30,530 nucleotides of DNA, taken from contig JASHOI010000562.1 of NCBI GenBank assembly GCA_030041195.1, positions 1 to 30,530 on the forward strand. Direction: 5' to 3'. This DNA is from Streptosporangiaceae bacterium (GTDB lineage: Bacteria > Actinomycetota > Actinomycetes > Streptosporangiales > Streptosporangiaceae). Below are positions 1-9,889 of the stretch, piece by piece (the first letter of the stretch is position 1; every line of letters begins with the position of its first letter). Under the pieces are notes generated by a model. The model was not told the DNA's origin. It was given only the letters and a program-made list of their open reading frames with translations, and did not search any database. The translations under genes were made by a program, and so were the position numbers.

Positions 1-290
1 CAGGTCAGATGGTGATGATGGGCGTCGGTGCGGCATTTGCGGTACAGCGTCTCGCCGCTTGAATCGCGGATCGCGTCCACCCGGCCGTCCTCGCTGAGCA
101 CCTGCAGATGCCGGTAGACGGTGGTGAGCCCGACATGCTCGCCCCGGTTGCGCAGTTCGGCATGAATCTGCTGCGCACTGAAGAATCCGGGCAGCCCGTC
201 CAGCACCGCGTACACCGCCTCGGCCTGGCGGGTGCCCCGGATCCGGGTGCCGCGGCCGGGCGGGCGGGTGGCCGGCCCGGAAGTAGTCAC
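1..290 (-). CDS. zur: Fur-family regulator, Zur-like (3' end outside window)
   Basis: The first 96 codons of a Fur-superfamily repressor, read leftward from a GTG at 290; the C-terminus lies beyond base 1. The winged-helix DNA-binding domain is visible: FSAQQIHAELRNRG, then the recognition helix region LTTVYRHLQVLSEDG at about residues 54-68. The visible part ends in a run of four histidines (DAHHHHLT) followed by the first two bases of a TGx codon, which fits the family motif HHHHLxC that leads into the metal sites. The YRKC cysteine just before the histidines is usual for the zinc-sensing Zur branch, so Zur is preferred over Fur or PerR, but the rest of the metal ligands cannot be seen. It is divergent from the DUF255 gene at 373; no clear Zur box was seen in the 82 bp between them. 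Confidence 0.8.
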   Translation of the reverse strand, partial: MTTSGPATRPPGRGTRIRGTRQAEAVYAVLDGLPGFFSAQQIHAELRNRGEHVGLTTVYRHLQVLSEDGRVDAIRDSSGETLYRKCRTDAHHHHLT

Positions 291-372
291 ACACGCACGG
301 TAGCAGCCCTCCGCCGCTTTTCTGGTTACCCGCCCGCTCCGCCCGCTGGCATCCAGCGCAGGGGGAGGCAAG

Positions 373-2421
<2,049 letters not shown>

Positions 2422-2527
2422 GGGATAGTCGCCGCCATTCGCGGAAAGACCGGTATAGACATGCGTGCGGCTTTCGGTGCATGGTGTTTTGGTGGCTTGC
2501 GCCAAAGGCCGATAACCGGGAGGAGTA

Positions 2528-3772
2528 GTGCAGCTGCGCGACGGAGCGCGTCGCATGCTTGTCACGCTCGGGTCGGGGGTGGCGCTGGTGACCCTGGCCG
2601 TCGCGGGCAACGCTCCCTCAGCCCTCGCGGCGCAACGGACCTCGCTCCCCGGAAGCAGCGTGTGGGGCGGTGCCGCTGTCGCCGGCGACCAGGTACTCCC
2701 CGGGCAAGCGGGCTCCGCCTCGGTCGCGGTCGCACGCCTCCCCGGCTCATCGTCGGCCATGGCGCCGCTGCACCAGTTGCTCGAGGCCGACCTGTTCGTG
2801 GTCGCCCCGACCACGCTGCGCAGCAGCATTGCGACCGCGGTGCAGCGGCTGCACGGCGTGGTCGCCGCCGAGCCGCTCGACGCCGCGAGGCTCCAGGTCG
2901 ACGGCAAGCTCACCGCGATGCTCGGGGTGGACCCGTCCGAGTTCCGAGCGTTCGCTGCCAAGCCGACAGCGGAGTCGATCGGCCTCTGGAAGAACGTGGC
3001 GGCTGGCGGCGTGGCCGTCTCGTACACCATGAGCAAGCTGGACAACCTGCCGCTCGGCCGCCCGGTCCGGGTGGCCGGCCGGCGCGTCGAGGAGTTGCCG
3101 GTGGCCGGTCTCGGCACCGTGGGGATCGGCGGCGTCGACGCCGTGGTCTCCGACGCCGTGGCCCGCTCGCTGGGCCTGCCTGCGGACAACGCGATCGTGA
3201 TCAGCGCCCCGCACGCCGATCTGACCACGCTGATGAAGCAGATCAAGAAGCTGCTGCCGCAGAACGCGGCGATCGCGTCGCTGGTCGCCCAGTCGGCTTC
3301 ATCGGGCGTCGCCGAAACGAACGGTGCTGCCGGGGGAGCCGCCGACGGGCCGGGCCTGACCGTCACCGAGGTGACCGAGTTCCTCGAGGCAGCCGAGAGC
3401 AGGCTGGGCCTGCCCTACGTGTGGGGTGGTGACGGGCCGTTCGATTTCGACTGCTCCGGCCTGGTGCAGTGGTCGCTCGCCCAAGCCGGTGTGGTGATGC
3501 CGCGGGTGGCCGCCGAGCAGGCGCTGACCGGGCCGGAGGTTCCGGTGAGCGAACTGCAGCCAGGGGACCTGCTCTTCTACCACACCGACCCGACGGCTCC
3601 CGACTACATCTCGCACGTCGCCATTTATCTCGGCCACGGCGAGATGGAGCAGGCTCCGGAGCCCGGCCTCGACGTTCAGATCGTCCCGGCCGACTTCGGC
3701 TCCGAGTTCGCCGGCGCCGTGGCGGTGTACCCGAAGGTAGCGGCAGCGGTCGCCGGGGACCCGGCGGCCTGA
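2528..3772 (+). CDS. Secreted NlpC/P60 (C40) peptidoglycan endopeptidase
   Basis: A 414-residue exported hydrolase. Residues 1-35 form a Sec signal peptide (basic start, hydrophobic core, ALAAQ cleavage region). The C-terminal ~125 residues are an NlpC/P60 domain: YVWGGDGPFDFDCSGL carries the nucleophile Cys309, ISHVAIYLG carries His363, and LQPGDLLFY is the usual strand between them. Members of this family cleave stem peptides of peptidoglycan. The ~220-residue middle region (residues 75-295) is unusual for these enzymes. It has the alternating strands, a VDGKLTAMLGVDP turn and a LPLGRPVRVAGR turn that recall the extracytoplasmic domain of MacB/FtsX-type proteins; this likeness is my inference. 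The GTG start is placed by GGGAGG at 2518-2523. No partner gene is adjacent. Confidence 0.88.
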   Translation: MQLRDGARRMLVTLGSGVALVTLAVAGNAPSALAAQRTSLPGSSVWGGAAVAGDQVLPGQAGSASVAVARLPGSSSAMAPLHQLLEADLFVVAPTTLRSSIATAVQRLHGVVAAEPLDAARLQVDGKLTAMLGVDPSEFRAFAAKPTAESIGLWKNVAAGGVAVSYTMSKLDNLPLGRPVRVAGRRVEELPVAGLGTVGIGGVDAVVSDAVARSLGLPADNAIVISAPHADLTTLMKQIKKLLPQNAAIASLVAQSASSGVAETNGAAGGAADGPGLTVTEVTEFLEAAESRLGLPYVWGGDGPFDFDCSGLVQWSLAQAGVVMPRVAAEQALTGPEVPVSELQPGDLLFYHTDPTAPDYISHVAIYLGHGEMEQAPEPGLDVQIVPADFGSEFAGAVAVYPKVAAAVAGDPAA

Positions 3773-3795
3773 CCCTCCGGTCGTCGCGCTAGGTT

Positions 3796-3874
3796 TGATC
3801 TTGGTGTGCGGGCTTTTCCATGATCCTGGTTGATAAATACCGCTATGAGGTATTCAGACACCAAGATCATGGAA
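3796..3874. repeat. Palindromic intergenic element with three related arms
   Basis: A large hairpin is formed by 3816-3830 against 3860-3874 (15 bp, one mismatch), with an inner 6-bp stem 3836-3841/3849-3854 (AATACC/GGTATT) and a 7-nt loop. A third copy of the arm, TGATCTTGGTGT at 3796-3807, lies just upstream in the orientation of the left arm and is exactly complementary to 3858-3869, so two mutually exclusive foldings exist. The element is more AT-rich than its surroundings. No second copy is present in this window. It could be a REP/MITE-like dispersed sequence or the terminator region of the NlpC/P60 gene. Confidence 0.7.
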
Positions 3875-3987
3875 TGCGGGTGCCTGGCGCGACCGGGGAC
3901 GCTGGGCGCAAGGGTGTGGGGGGCGCCGTCGGCCTGCCCGCCACCGCCACCGCGGCCGTGGCCGCGGTTGCTGTGCAGCGGGAGTTC

Positions 3988-4016
3988 TTGCCAGCCCTCG
4001 GGAAGATCCGTAATCT
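3988..4016 (+). promoter_or_regulatory. Promoter of the gene at 4024
   Basis: TTGCCA at 3988-3993, a 17-nt spacer and TAATCT at 4011-4016 give a good housekeeping-sigma promoter. Only 7 nt separate the -10 box from the ATG at 4024, so the transcript should be leaderless. This decides the start of the downstream gene. Confidence 0.7.
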
Positions 4017-4023
4017 CCATTAC

Positions 4024-4569
4024 ATGAGTACAGGGGATGAGGGCGGCTCGGCAAGCTCGGTGCTCGAGCGGCTCCGCGGGTGGTTCAGTGCCCGCATGCC
4101 CAGCGACTGGTTCAGCGAGGCACCGGAGATCAACCTGGACCGCGAGGAGATCACGGTCATCGGCGTGCTGCCCACGCCGGACGGGGCCGAGGACGGGACC
4201 GAGGCCGAGCGCGCCGCTGCCGCCGAGGGGCGCAGCCGCCGGTTCCGGGAGCAGACCCGGCAGCAGCGCATCGAGATCGCCCGCGAGGCCGAGCACCGGT
4301 TCGGCCGCAAGGTCTCCTGGGGGGTTATCTGCAATGAGAAGAAGGTGATGTTCACCACATTCTCGGTGCCGGTGATGACCAGGCTCCGCCAGCCGGAGCG
4401 GCTCGTCCTGGACACGCTGGTCGACGCCGGCGTGGCGCGCAGCCGCAGCGACGCGCTCGCCTGGTGCGTGCGGCTGGTCGGCGAGCACGAGGACAGCTGG
4501 CTCGGGGACCTCAGGGATGCCCTGCGCCACGTTGAGCAGGTGCGGGCCGAGGGTCCCCGGTCGTCCTGA
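4024..4569 (+). CDS. Conserved hypothetical protein, possible RHH-like C-terminus
   Basis: A 181-residue cytoplasmic protein starting MSTGDEGGSASSVLERL. An N-terminal segment with two tryptophan-phenylalanine pairs (RGWFSAR, DWFSEAP) is followed by EINLDREEITVIGVLP, an acidic and then Arg/Glu-rich helix (about residues 60-90), and a well-ordered C-terminal half with FGRKVSWGV and MTRLRQPERLVLDTLVDAGVARSRSDALAWCVRL. The last stretch looks like the paired helices of a ribbon-helix-helix or CopG-like fold (LVDAGVARSRSDAL), but I do not assign a function. The reading frame is open 68 codons further upstream; that extension crosses the palindromic element at 3816-3874 and is rejected, because a promoter with a leaderless spacing ends 7 nt before 4024. 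It is convergent with pckG, 19 bp apart. Confidence 0.75.
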   Translation: MSTGDEGGSASSVLERLRGWFSARMPSDWFSEAPEINLDREEITVIGVLPTPDGAEDGTEAERAAAAEGRSRRFREQTRQQRIEIAREAEHRFGRKVSWGVICNEKKVMFTTFSVPVMTRLRQPERLVLDTLVDAGVARSRSDALAWCVRLVGEHEDSWLGDLRDALRHVEQVRAEGPRSS

Positions 4570-4588
4570 GGCTTGAGGCTGCTTTCGC

Positions 4589-6430
4589 TCAGTCGGCGTC
4601 GTCAAGCGCCGCGGCGACGCGGCGGTGCGCCAGCCAGATCTGTTCGGGCAGATCGCGGAACTGCTCCAGGTGCTCCGCGCGGTACTTCATCTCCTGCTTC
4701 CACCGCGGGATGTCGATGGTCAGGATCGTCTCGAGGTCGGCCGGCGCGATCGCGAGGCCGTCGAGGTCAAGCTCGTCCTTGACCGGGACGATGCCGACCG
4801 GCGTCTGCCTGCCGCTGACCTCACCCTCGGCCAGGCGCAGCAGCCAGAGCAGCGGCCGCAGGTTGTCGCGGTAGCCGGGCCACAGGTAGTGCCCGTCCTC
4901 GGGGTCCCGCTGGAACCAGTTGACGTGCGCGAAGATCGGCTGGCTCGCCGCCGAGCCGATGAGCTTCAGCCAGTGCGCGGCGTACGCGCCCTCGGGATAG
5001 GACATGAACGGGCGCATCGACATCGGGTCGTAGCGCAGCACCCCGTCGACGCCTTCGGCCGCGAACGTCGCCTCGGCACCCAGCGTCAGCCCGTCGTAGA
5101 CCCCCTCGGCAAGGTCGGTGATCGCGCGGATGAGCGGCTCACGATCGCTCGCGCGGCCGCCGAAGATGATCGCGTCGATCGGCACGCCCTGCGGCTCGTC
5201 GAAGTCCGGCGCGATGTTGGGCACGTTGGCCAGCGTCGTGGTGAACCGGCTGTTCGGGTGGGCCCACGGCGCGCCGGCTTCTTCGGGCGTCCGCTCCGAA
5301 ATGAGCTTGCCGGTCCAGTCTCGCCACCCGGCGACGTCGGCAGGTGGCTCGGGCGTGCGGCCCTCCCACCACACCTCCTGGGTCTGGTCGTTGTAGGCGA
5401 CGTTGGTGAACAGCGTGCCGGTGCCCGGGGCCACGGACCCGATCGCGATCGGGTTGGTCCGCTCGTTGGTGTCCCTGGCCACGCCGAACACGCCGAACTC
5501 GGGGTTGATCGCGTAGATCTTGCCGTCCGAGGGGTCGACCCGGAGCCAGGCGATGTCGTCGCCGTAGAAGTCGACGTGGTACCGGTCGCTGAGCGTGCCG
5601 GGCGCGAGCATCATCGCCAGGTTCGTCTTGCCCGAGGCGCTCGGGAAGCCGCCGCAGATGTGGTAGTGCTTGCCGGTCAGCTTGTCGGTGATGCCGATGA
5701 GCATGAACTGCTCGGCGAGGAACTCGCCCGACACCCAGCCGTCGTAGGCGGCCTGGCGCAGCCCATGGGCGATCTTGCCAAGCAGCGCGTTGCCGCCGTA
5801 GGACGAGCCAAAGTGCAGAATGGTCCGCTCGTCGGCGAACGTGACGAAGTAGCGCTTGTCGTCCGGCGTGCCCTGGCCCAGGTGCTCCAGATCACCGGTC
5901 ACGTGCACCGCGCGGACGAAGCTGTCCGGGTCGGCGAGGTTGTTGATGTGGTCCACTCCCACGCGCGCCATGCGGATCATGTGCAGCGCGACCGTGCGGC
6001 AGTCGGTGAGCTCCACGCCCGCGGCGTACCGCTCGAGCGGCGAGCCGGCCGGAGCCATCAGATACGGCACCACGTACATCGTCTTGCCCGCGGAGGCTCC
6101 GCGCATGAGGCTCTCCAGCAGCGGCCGCATCTCAGCGGCCGGGTGCCAGTTGTTGTAGACGCCCTTGTCGGCAGCGTCGCTCGTCGCGACGATCGTGCGT
6201 TCCTCCGAGCGCGCGGTGTCCTTGACGTAGCTGCGTGAGTAGTACCGCCCCTCGCCGGCGGGCAGGATCTCGCCGTCGGCGAGGGCCTCGGCGATGAGCC
6301 GCGCGTCGTCGGCTGCGCTGACGACCTCGACCCGCGCGGCTCCGGTCAGCTCGGCCCAGTACCGCACGTACTCGCGGACGTGAACGTTTCTCAGCCCCGC
6401 CCCGTCAAGTTCTGCGTGCACGTCGACCAT
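4589..6430 (-). CDS. pckG: Phosphoenolpyruvate carboxykinase (GTP)
   Basis: A 613-residue GTP-dependent PEP carboxykinase (EC 4.1.1.32), which interconverts oxaloacetate + GTP and phosphoenolpyruvate + GDP + CO2 at the entry to gluconeogenesis in the cytoplasm. The reactive cysteine and kinase-1 P-loop are read as CGGFPSASGKTN (Cys259 onward), the metal/nucleotide motif as GDDIAWL, and the guanine-binding region as NPIAIGSVAPGTGTLFTN. Length matches the family (about 600). The frame is open another 52 codons upstream, but the family start MVDVHAELDG and an AGGA ribosome site about 7 nt before the ATG at 6430 argue for the start given here. It is divergent from the gene at 6800, sharing a 369-bp control region. 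Confidence 0.96.
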   Translation of the reverse strand: MVDVHAELDGAGLRNVHVREYVRYWAELTGAARVEVVSAADDARLIAEALADGEILPAGEGRYYSRSYVKDTARSEERTIVATSDAADKGVYNNWHPAAEMRPLLESLMRGASAGKTMYVVPYLMAPAGSPLERYAAGVELTDCRTVALHMIRMARVGVDHINNLADPDSFVRAVHVTGDLEHLGQGTPDDKRYFVTFADERTILHFGSSYGGNALLGKIAHGLRQAAYDGWVSGEFLAEQFMLIGITDKLTGKHYHICGGFPSASGKTNLAMMLAPGTLSDRYHVDFYGDDIAWLRVDPSDGKIYAINPEFGVFGVARDTNERTNPIAIGSVAPGTGTLFTNVAYNDQTQEVWWEGRTPEPPADVAGWRDWTGKLISERTPEEAGAPWAHPNSRFTTTLANVPNIAPDFDEPQGVPIDAIIFGGRASDREPLIRAITDLAEGVYDGLTLGAEATFAAEGVDGVLRYDPMSMRPFMSYPEGAYAAHWLKLIGSAASQPIFAHVNWFQRDPEDGHYLWPGYRDNLRPLLWLLRLAEGEVSGRQTPVGIVPVKDELDLDGLAIAPADLETILTIDIPRWKQEMKYRAEHLEQFRDLPEQIWLAHRRVAAALDDAD

Positions 6431-6712
6431 CGGCCGTCCTCTCGCCTGCCTGAAGAGGTTTTCAACTCTGTACGTAGCGAGAAGGATATAGACCGCGCGT
6501 GGTGAGTGGCTGACTCCGGTGCCGTTGCTCAGCCAACGCTGAGCTTTATGAGGCGCTCGGCCGTATTTTTTCTCGCGCTGCGCCATCCGGCCGGGCGGCG
6601 CCGGCGCCGGCCGTTGTGATACCCCCGTGAGCTGCGCAGCTGCAGGTGGGGATGCCGCCGCGGCGATGCGCTACGGGCGCCGGATCCTCCCGTAGATGGC
6701 CGGCGGCAGCAG

Positions 6713-6732
6713 CCGAAGCCGGCCGGCTTCGG
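6713..6732. repeat. Perfect 20-bp palindrome, operator candidate
   Basis: CCGAAGCCGG is followed directly by its own reverse complement. Perfect spacerless symmetry in a divergent promoter region suggests a dimeric regulator site, although GC-rich palindromes also arise by chance and can be hairpins in RNA. Confidence 0.5.
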
Positions 6733-6787
6733 AAATCGCCGAAAAACAGCGCCGGCGTGGGGGTGTCCCTTTCGGTATCGAAGATGT

Positions 6788-6793
6788 TAACGT
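6788..6793 (+). promoter_or_regulatory. -10 box for a leaderless gene at 6800
   Basis: TAACGT fits the actinobacterial TAnnnT -10 consensus and ends 6 nt before the ATG at 6800. No Shine-Dalgarno sequence precedes that ATG, so leaderless translation is the simplest reading. No clear -35 box is seen. Confidence 0.5.
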
Positions 6794-6799
6794 TCCGTT

Positions 6800-7537
6800 A
6801 TGGGGGAACTACGCTGCGTTGATGGGTCCATTCTGACGGTTACCGCTGTGGCGTGTAATGACCGAGTGGGCACGCCGTACGAGATCACCCTCGACCTCAG
6901 GCGCGGGCGCAAGCCGTTCGCCTCGATAGGCGAGCGCTGCGGCTTCCGGCTGTCCCATCTCGCCGCCAGCACCGCCGCGGCACGCGAGGACCCGGCGCAG
7001 GCCGCGGCGTGGCCGGATCCGGATGACCGGTTCCCCGAGCCGGGCCAGCCCGGCTCGCCCGGCCTGGCCACACGGCCGGAGTTCCGGCCCGGGGAGCGCG
7101 AGTATTTCGCGCTCCGGTCGAGGGAGCACACCGATCTGCCGGGCAGCGGAGAATTCCGGTGCGTGTTGCGCGACTCGGCGGAGTGGCTGGGTGGGCAGCG
7201 GCAGGGCTGGTGTCTTACCCGCCGCGCGGTCATTGAGGCGTGGGGGTCTGATGGGATTGGCGTGCGAGCCGTCCTGACCTCGGCCGAACTCGTGACATTC
7301 TTGGATACGGTGCTTAGGGAACCGGGCGGTGCTGCGGTCGCAGGCTGGGCGTCCGGCAAAAAGGCGACGACAGCCGGGACGGGGCTGGCCCGCGTGGGCA
7401 GGCCATCCTGGCGGCAGCGAGGAAGGGTGCGGGATGGGAGTACGCGATCTCGCCTACCGGCTCTACGAGCACAGACTCGAAGCGTCGCTTTCGCCTCAGG
7501 CGATTCCCAGACACGTCGGGGTGATGTGCGACGGTAA
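6800..7537 (+). CDS. Hypothetical protein overlapping the cis-prenyltransferase gene
   Basis: A 245-codon frame whose first ~180 codons have the strong GC3 of genuine coding DNA. It starts MGELRCVDGSILTVTAVACN, has a short charged segment rich in Pro and Gly (about residues 65-95) and continues with FRCVLRDSAEWL, WCLTRRAVIEAWGSDGIGVRAVLTSAELVTFLDTVL. No domain was recognised and no membrane segment or signal peptide is seen. The last ~65 residues (Arg/Ser/Thr/Gly-rich, weak GC3) look non-native, and the frame runs 104 nt into the next gene in another frame. That suggests a frameshift or read-through near 7330-7430, or a tail that is simply unconstrained. The start is supported by the leaderless -10 box at 6788. 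Confidence 0.55.
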   Translation: MGELRCVDGSILTVTAVACNDRVGTPYEITLDLRRGRKPFASIGERCGFRLSHLAASTAAAREDPAQAAAWPDPDDRFPEPGQPGSPGLATRPEFRPGEREYFALRSREHTDLPGSGEFRCVLRDSAEWLGGQRQGWCLTRRAVIEAWGSDGIGVRAVLTSAELVTFLDTVLREPGGAAVAGWASGKKATTAGTGLARVGRPSWRQRGRVRDGSTRSRLPALRAQTRSVAFASGDSQTRRGDVRR

Positions 7538-8195
7538 CCGGCGCTGGGCCCGCTCGGCGGGTCTGGCCGACGTCAGCAGCGGCCATCAGGCGGGCGCCGA
7601 CAAGATCTTCGAGGTGCTGCAGTGGTGCCGCCAGTCCGGCGTCGAGGTGGTCACCCTCTGGCTGCTCTCGACCGACAACCTGGCCCGCCCCGCGACCGAG
7701 CTCGAGCCGCTGCTGCGGATCATCGAGGACACCGTCCGCGAACTCGTGGCGCAGAACTGGCACCTGAACCCGATGGGAGCGCTCGACCTGCTGCCCGCCG
7801 ACACCGCCCAGGTGCTGAAGGACGCGGCGGACGCCACCGCCAACCAGACCGGGCTGCTGGTCAACGTCGCGGTCTGCTACGGGGGCAGGCGGGAGATCGC
7901 CGACGCCGTCCGCTCGCTGCTGCAGGACCACGCCACCAGGGGAACAACGATCGAGGAACTCGCCGAGGTCCTCGACGTCGAGCACATCGCCGAGCACCTG
8001 TACACCGCCGGGCAGCCCGACCCCGACCTGGTCATCCGCACCTCGGGCGAGCAACGGCTCGGAGGGTTCCTGCTCTGGCAGAGCGCCCATTCCGAGTTTT
8101 ACTTCTGCGACGCCTACTGGCCGGCCTTCCGGCGGGTGGACTTCCTGCGCGCGCTGCGTTCTTATGCCGCGCGGCACCGCAGGTACGGGGCCTGA
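7434..8195 (+). CDS. cis-prenyltransferase (isoprenyl diphosphate synthase, UppS family)
   Basis: A 253-residue member of the undecaprenyl/(Z)-prenyl diphosphate synthase family, which adds isopentenyl units in cis to an allylic diphosphate. The catalytic Asp lies in HVGVMCDGNRRWAR; SGHQAGADK, TLWLLSTDN and the C-terminal IRTSGEQRLGGFLLWQ...SEFYF...WP block, which binds the second diphosphate, are all intact. DGNRRWA instead of DGNGRWA and the overall look resemble the short-chain Rv1086-type enzymes (Z,E-farnesyl diphosphate synthase) of actinobacteria, so the product length is uncertain and no symbol is given. The ATG is preceded by GGAAGG at a good distance. Prenyl carriers made by this pathway serve glycan polymer assembly, which may link it to the envelope locus downstream. 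Confidence 0.92.
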   Translation: MGVRDLAYRLYEHRLEASLSPQAIPRHVGVMCDGNRRWARSAGLADVSSGHQAGADKIFEVLQWCRQSGVEVVTLWLLSTDNLARPATELEPLLRIIEDTVRELVAQNWHLNPMGALDLLPADTAQVLKDAADATANQTGLLVNVAVCYGGRREIADAVRSLLQDHATRGTTIEELAEVLDVEHIAEHLYTAGQPDPDLVIRTSGEQRLGGFLLWQSAHSEFYFCDAYWPAFRRVDFLRALRSYAARHRRYGA

Positions 8196-8275
8196 GAGGC
8201 CACCCCGGCTCCGGGAACAGGGCGCTGACCAGTAAGCATGCCGGATGTCAGGCGCGTTAACACCGTGTGCTGGTA

Positions 8276-8415
8276 CTTCCGGGGACCGGCTCACGGAAGG
8301 TAACGTCTTACGTGACGGGTGGTGCGTAGCCACCCGCCGGGAAGGCCCTCGAGATCCTCGAGCTTCGCGTCCTGGTGCGCAGGCGTGGTGAGCGAAGGGC
8401 CGGCGCCCGGCCCTT
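8276..8415 (+). promoter_or_regulatory. Hairpin-rich leader between the prenyltransferase gene and phoH
   Basis: Four helices lie close together: CTTCCG/CGGAAG (8276-8281/8294-8299), CGGGTGG/CCACCCG (8316-8322/8330-8336, 7-nt loop), CTCGAG/CTCGAG (8348-8353/8357-8362) and a 9-bp stem AAGGGCCGG/CCGGCCCTT (8395-8403/8407-8415, 3-nt loop). The last resembles an intrinsic terminator stem but lacks a T run. The region may be an mRNA leader of phoH, a terminator for the upstream gene, or both. No known riboswitch class was recognised. Confidence 0.45.
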
Positions 8416-8484
8416 GCTGGCCGGTCCCGGTCCCGCCGACACGACTGTCCGGAGATGGCGCCCCGAGCGCCAAGGGGAGAGCGA

Positions 8485-9798
8485 GTGGCCAGTTCCTCAG
8501 CACGTCGCACCTATGTCCTCGACACCAGCGTCCTGCTCGCCGACCCGGCGGCGATCGGCAGATTCGCCGAGCACCGGGTGGTCCTGCCAGTGGTGGTCAT
8601 CACCGAGCTGGAGGCCAAGCGCCACCACCCGGAGCTTGGCTTCTTTGCCCGGCAGGCGCTGCGTTACCTGGACGACCTGCGGGTCGAGTACGGCAGGCTG
8701 GACGCCGATCTGCCGGTCGGCGATCAGGGAGGCACGGTACGCGTCGAGCTGAACCACGCCGACCCGACGGTGCTGCCGGCCGGGTTCCGGCTTGGTGACA
8801 ACGACACCAGGATCTTGTCCGTGGCCCGGAGCCTGGCCGCCGAGGGCGACAGCGTGGTGCTGGTCAGCAAGGACCTGCCGCTCCGGGTGAAGGCAGCCGC
8901 GATCGGGCTGACGGCGCAGGAATACCGGGCCGAGCTCCCGGCCGACTCGGGCTGGACCGGCATGCGCGAGCTTGACGTCACCCCGGCGGAGATCGACGAA
9001 CTGTACGCCAGCGGGCAGCTGGACTGCGCGGCGGCGCGCGAGCTTCCCTGCCACACCGGCCTGGTGCTGGTCTGCGGTGCGTCCGGAACGGGCAGCGCGC
9101 TCGGCCGGGTGCAGCCGGACAAGTCGGTGCGGCTGGTACGCGGCGACCGCGAGGTGTTCGGGCTGCGCGGCCGCAGCGCCGAGCAGCGGGTGGCGCTCGA
9201 CCTGCTGCTCGACCAGGACGTGGGGATCGTGTCCCTGGGCGGCCGGGCCGGGACCGGCAAGTCCGCGCTGGCGCTGTGCGCCGGCCTCGAGGCCGTGATG
9301 GAGCGCCGGCAGCACCGCAAGCTCGTCGTGTTCCGGCCGCTCTACGCGGTGGGCGGCCAGGAGCTGGGCTACCTGCCCGGCTCCGAGGCGGACAAGATGA
9401 ACCCGTGGTCGCAGGCGGTCTACGACACGCTGTCGGCCGTCACCTCCCAGGACGTGATCGACGAGGTGCTGAGCAGGGACATGCTCGAGGTGCTGCCGCT
9501 GACCCACATCCGCGGCCGGTCCCTGCATGACTCGTTCGTGATCGTGGACGAGGCGCAGTCGCTCGAGCGCGGCGTGCTGCTCACCGTGCTGTCCAGGATC
9601 GGCAGCGGTTCCCGGGTGGTGCTCACCCACGACATCGCGCAGCGGGACAACCTGCGGGTGGGCCGGCATGACGGCGTGGTCGCCGTGATCGAGAAACTCA
9701 AGGGGCATCCGCTGTTTGCGCACGTCACCCTCGTTCGCTCCGAGCGGTCGCCGATCGCCGCGCTGGTGACGGAGATGCTGGAGGACGCTGTTCTCTAA
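8485..9798 (+). CDS. phoH: PhoH-like protein, PIN domain fused to PhoH ATPase
   Basis: A 437-residue two-domain protein. Residues 1-~150 are a PIN ribonuclease domain ([30 protein letters not shown] supply the acidic residues). Residues ~220-437 are a PhoH-type P-loop ATPase, with Walker [13 protein letters not shown], Walker [10 protein letters not shown] and the following [10 protein letters not shown] block. Proteins of this architecture (YlaK/PhoH2 type) are RNA helicase-nucleases in mycobacteria. The start is the GTG at 8485, 6 nt after AAGGGGA; an ATG at 8455 in the same frame has no ribosome site. It is preceded by a structured 290-nt gap and followed by a GT2 gene with its own promoter. 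Confidence 0.93.
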   Translation: MASSSARRTYVLDTSVLLADPAAIGRFAEHRVVLPVVVITELEAKRHHPELGFFARQALRYLDDLRVEYGRLDADLPVGDQGGTVRVELNHADPTVLPAGFRLGDNDTRILSVARSLAAEGDSVVLVSKDLPLRVKAAAIGLTAQEYRAELPADSGWTGMRELDVTPAEIDELYASGQLDCAAARELPCHTGLVLVCGASGTGSALGRVQPDKSVRLVRGDREVFGLRGRSAEQRVALDLLLDQDVGIVSLGGRAGTGKSALALCAGLEAVMERRQHRKLVVFRPLYAVGGQELGYLPGSEADKMNPWSQAVYDTLSAVTSQDVIDEVLSRDMLEVLPLTHIRGRSLHDSFVIVDEAQSLERGVLLTVLSRIGSGSRVVLTHDIAQRDNLRVGRHDGVVAVIEKLKGHPLFAHVTLVRSERSPIAALVTEMLEDAVL

Positions 9799-9873
9799 GC
9801 TTTTGGCCTGGTAATCGCCAGTCTTTACTAAATTTTGCCTCGGCCTGCACTCACCGGAGTCGCCCCGACACGA

Positions 9874-9879
9874 TACGGT
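9874..9879 (+). promoter_or_regulatory. -10 box upstream of the GT2 gene
   Basis: TACGGT fits TAnnnT and lies 10 nt before the ATG at 9890. Together with the absence of a Shine-Dalgarno sequence this suggests a leaderless or nearly leaderless message. No convincing -35 box is seen. Confidence 0.45.
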
Positions 9880-9889
9880 GATGCGCGTC

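Larger units (their letters stand above)
6431..6799. promoter_or_regulatory. Divergent control region between pckG and the gene at 6800
   Basis: 369 bp without a credible gene. It holds a perfect 20-bp palindrome at 6713-6732 (10-bp arms, no spacer), a 7-bp hairpin CTACGGG/CCCGTAG at 6671-6677/6689-6695, and a short TTCGG/CCGAA hairpin at 6728-6743 that is not followed by a T run. TAACGT at 6788-6793 is a -10 box for the rightward gene. I could not place a convincing promoter for pckG. Confidence 0.55.

Noticed and set aside
2422..2527. A ydaO-type c-di-AMP riboswitch before the NlpC/P60 gene, as occurs before some actinobacterial wall hydrolases.
   Set aside because: The gap is only 106 nt and shows none of the conserved blocks.
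3820..4023. An N-terminal extension of the gene at 4024 starting MILVDKYRYEVF.
   Set aside because: The extension is encoded by the palindromic element and lies upstream of a good promoter whose -10 box ends 7 nt before the ATG at 4024.
4625..6238. A 537-codon open frame on the + strand opposite pckG.
   Set aside because: It is the antisense shadow of a clearly coding PEP carboxykinase gene; composition and lack of any recognisable motif argue against it.
6728..6743. TTCGG/CCGAA hairpin considered as a terminator.
   Set aside because: Short stem, followed by A rather than T on the + strand, and it lies between divergent promoters where no transcript ends are expected.
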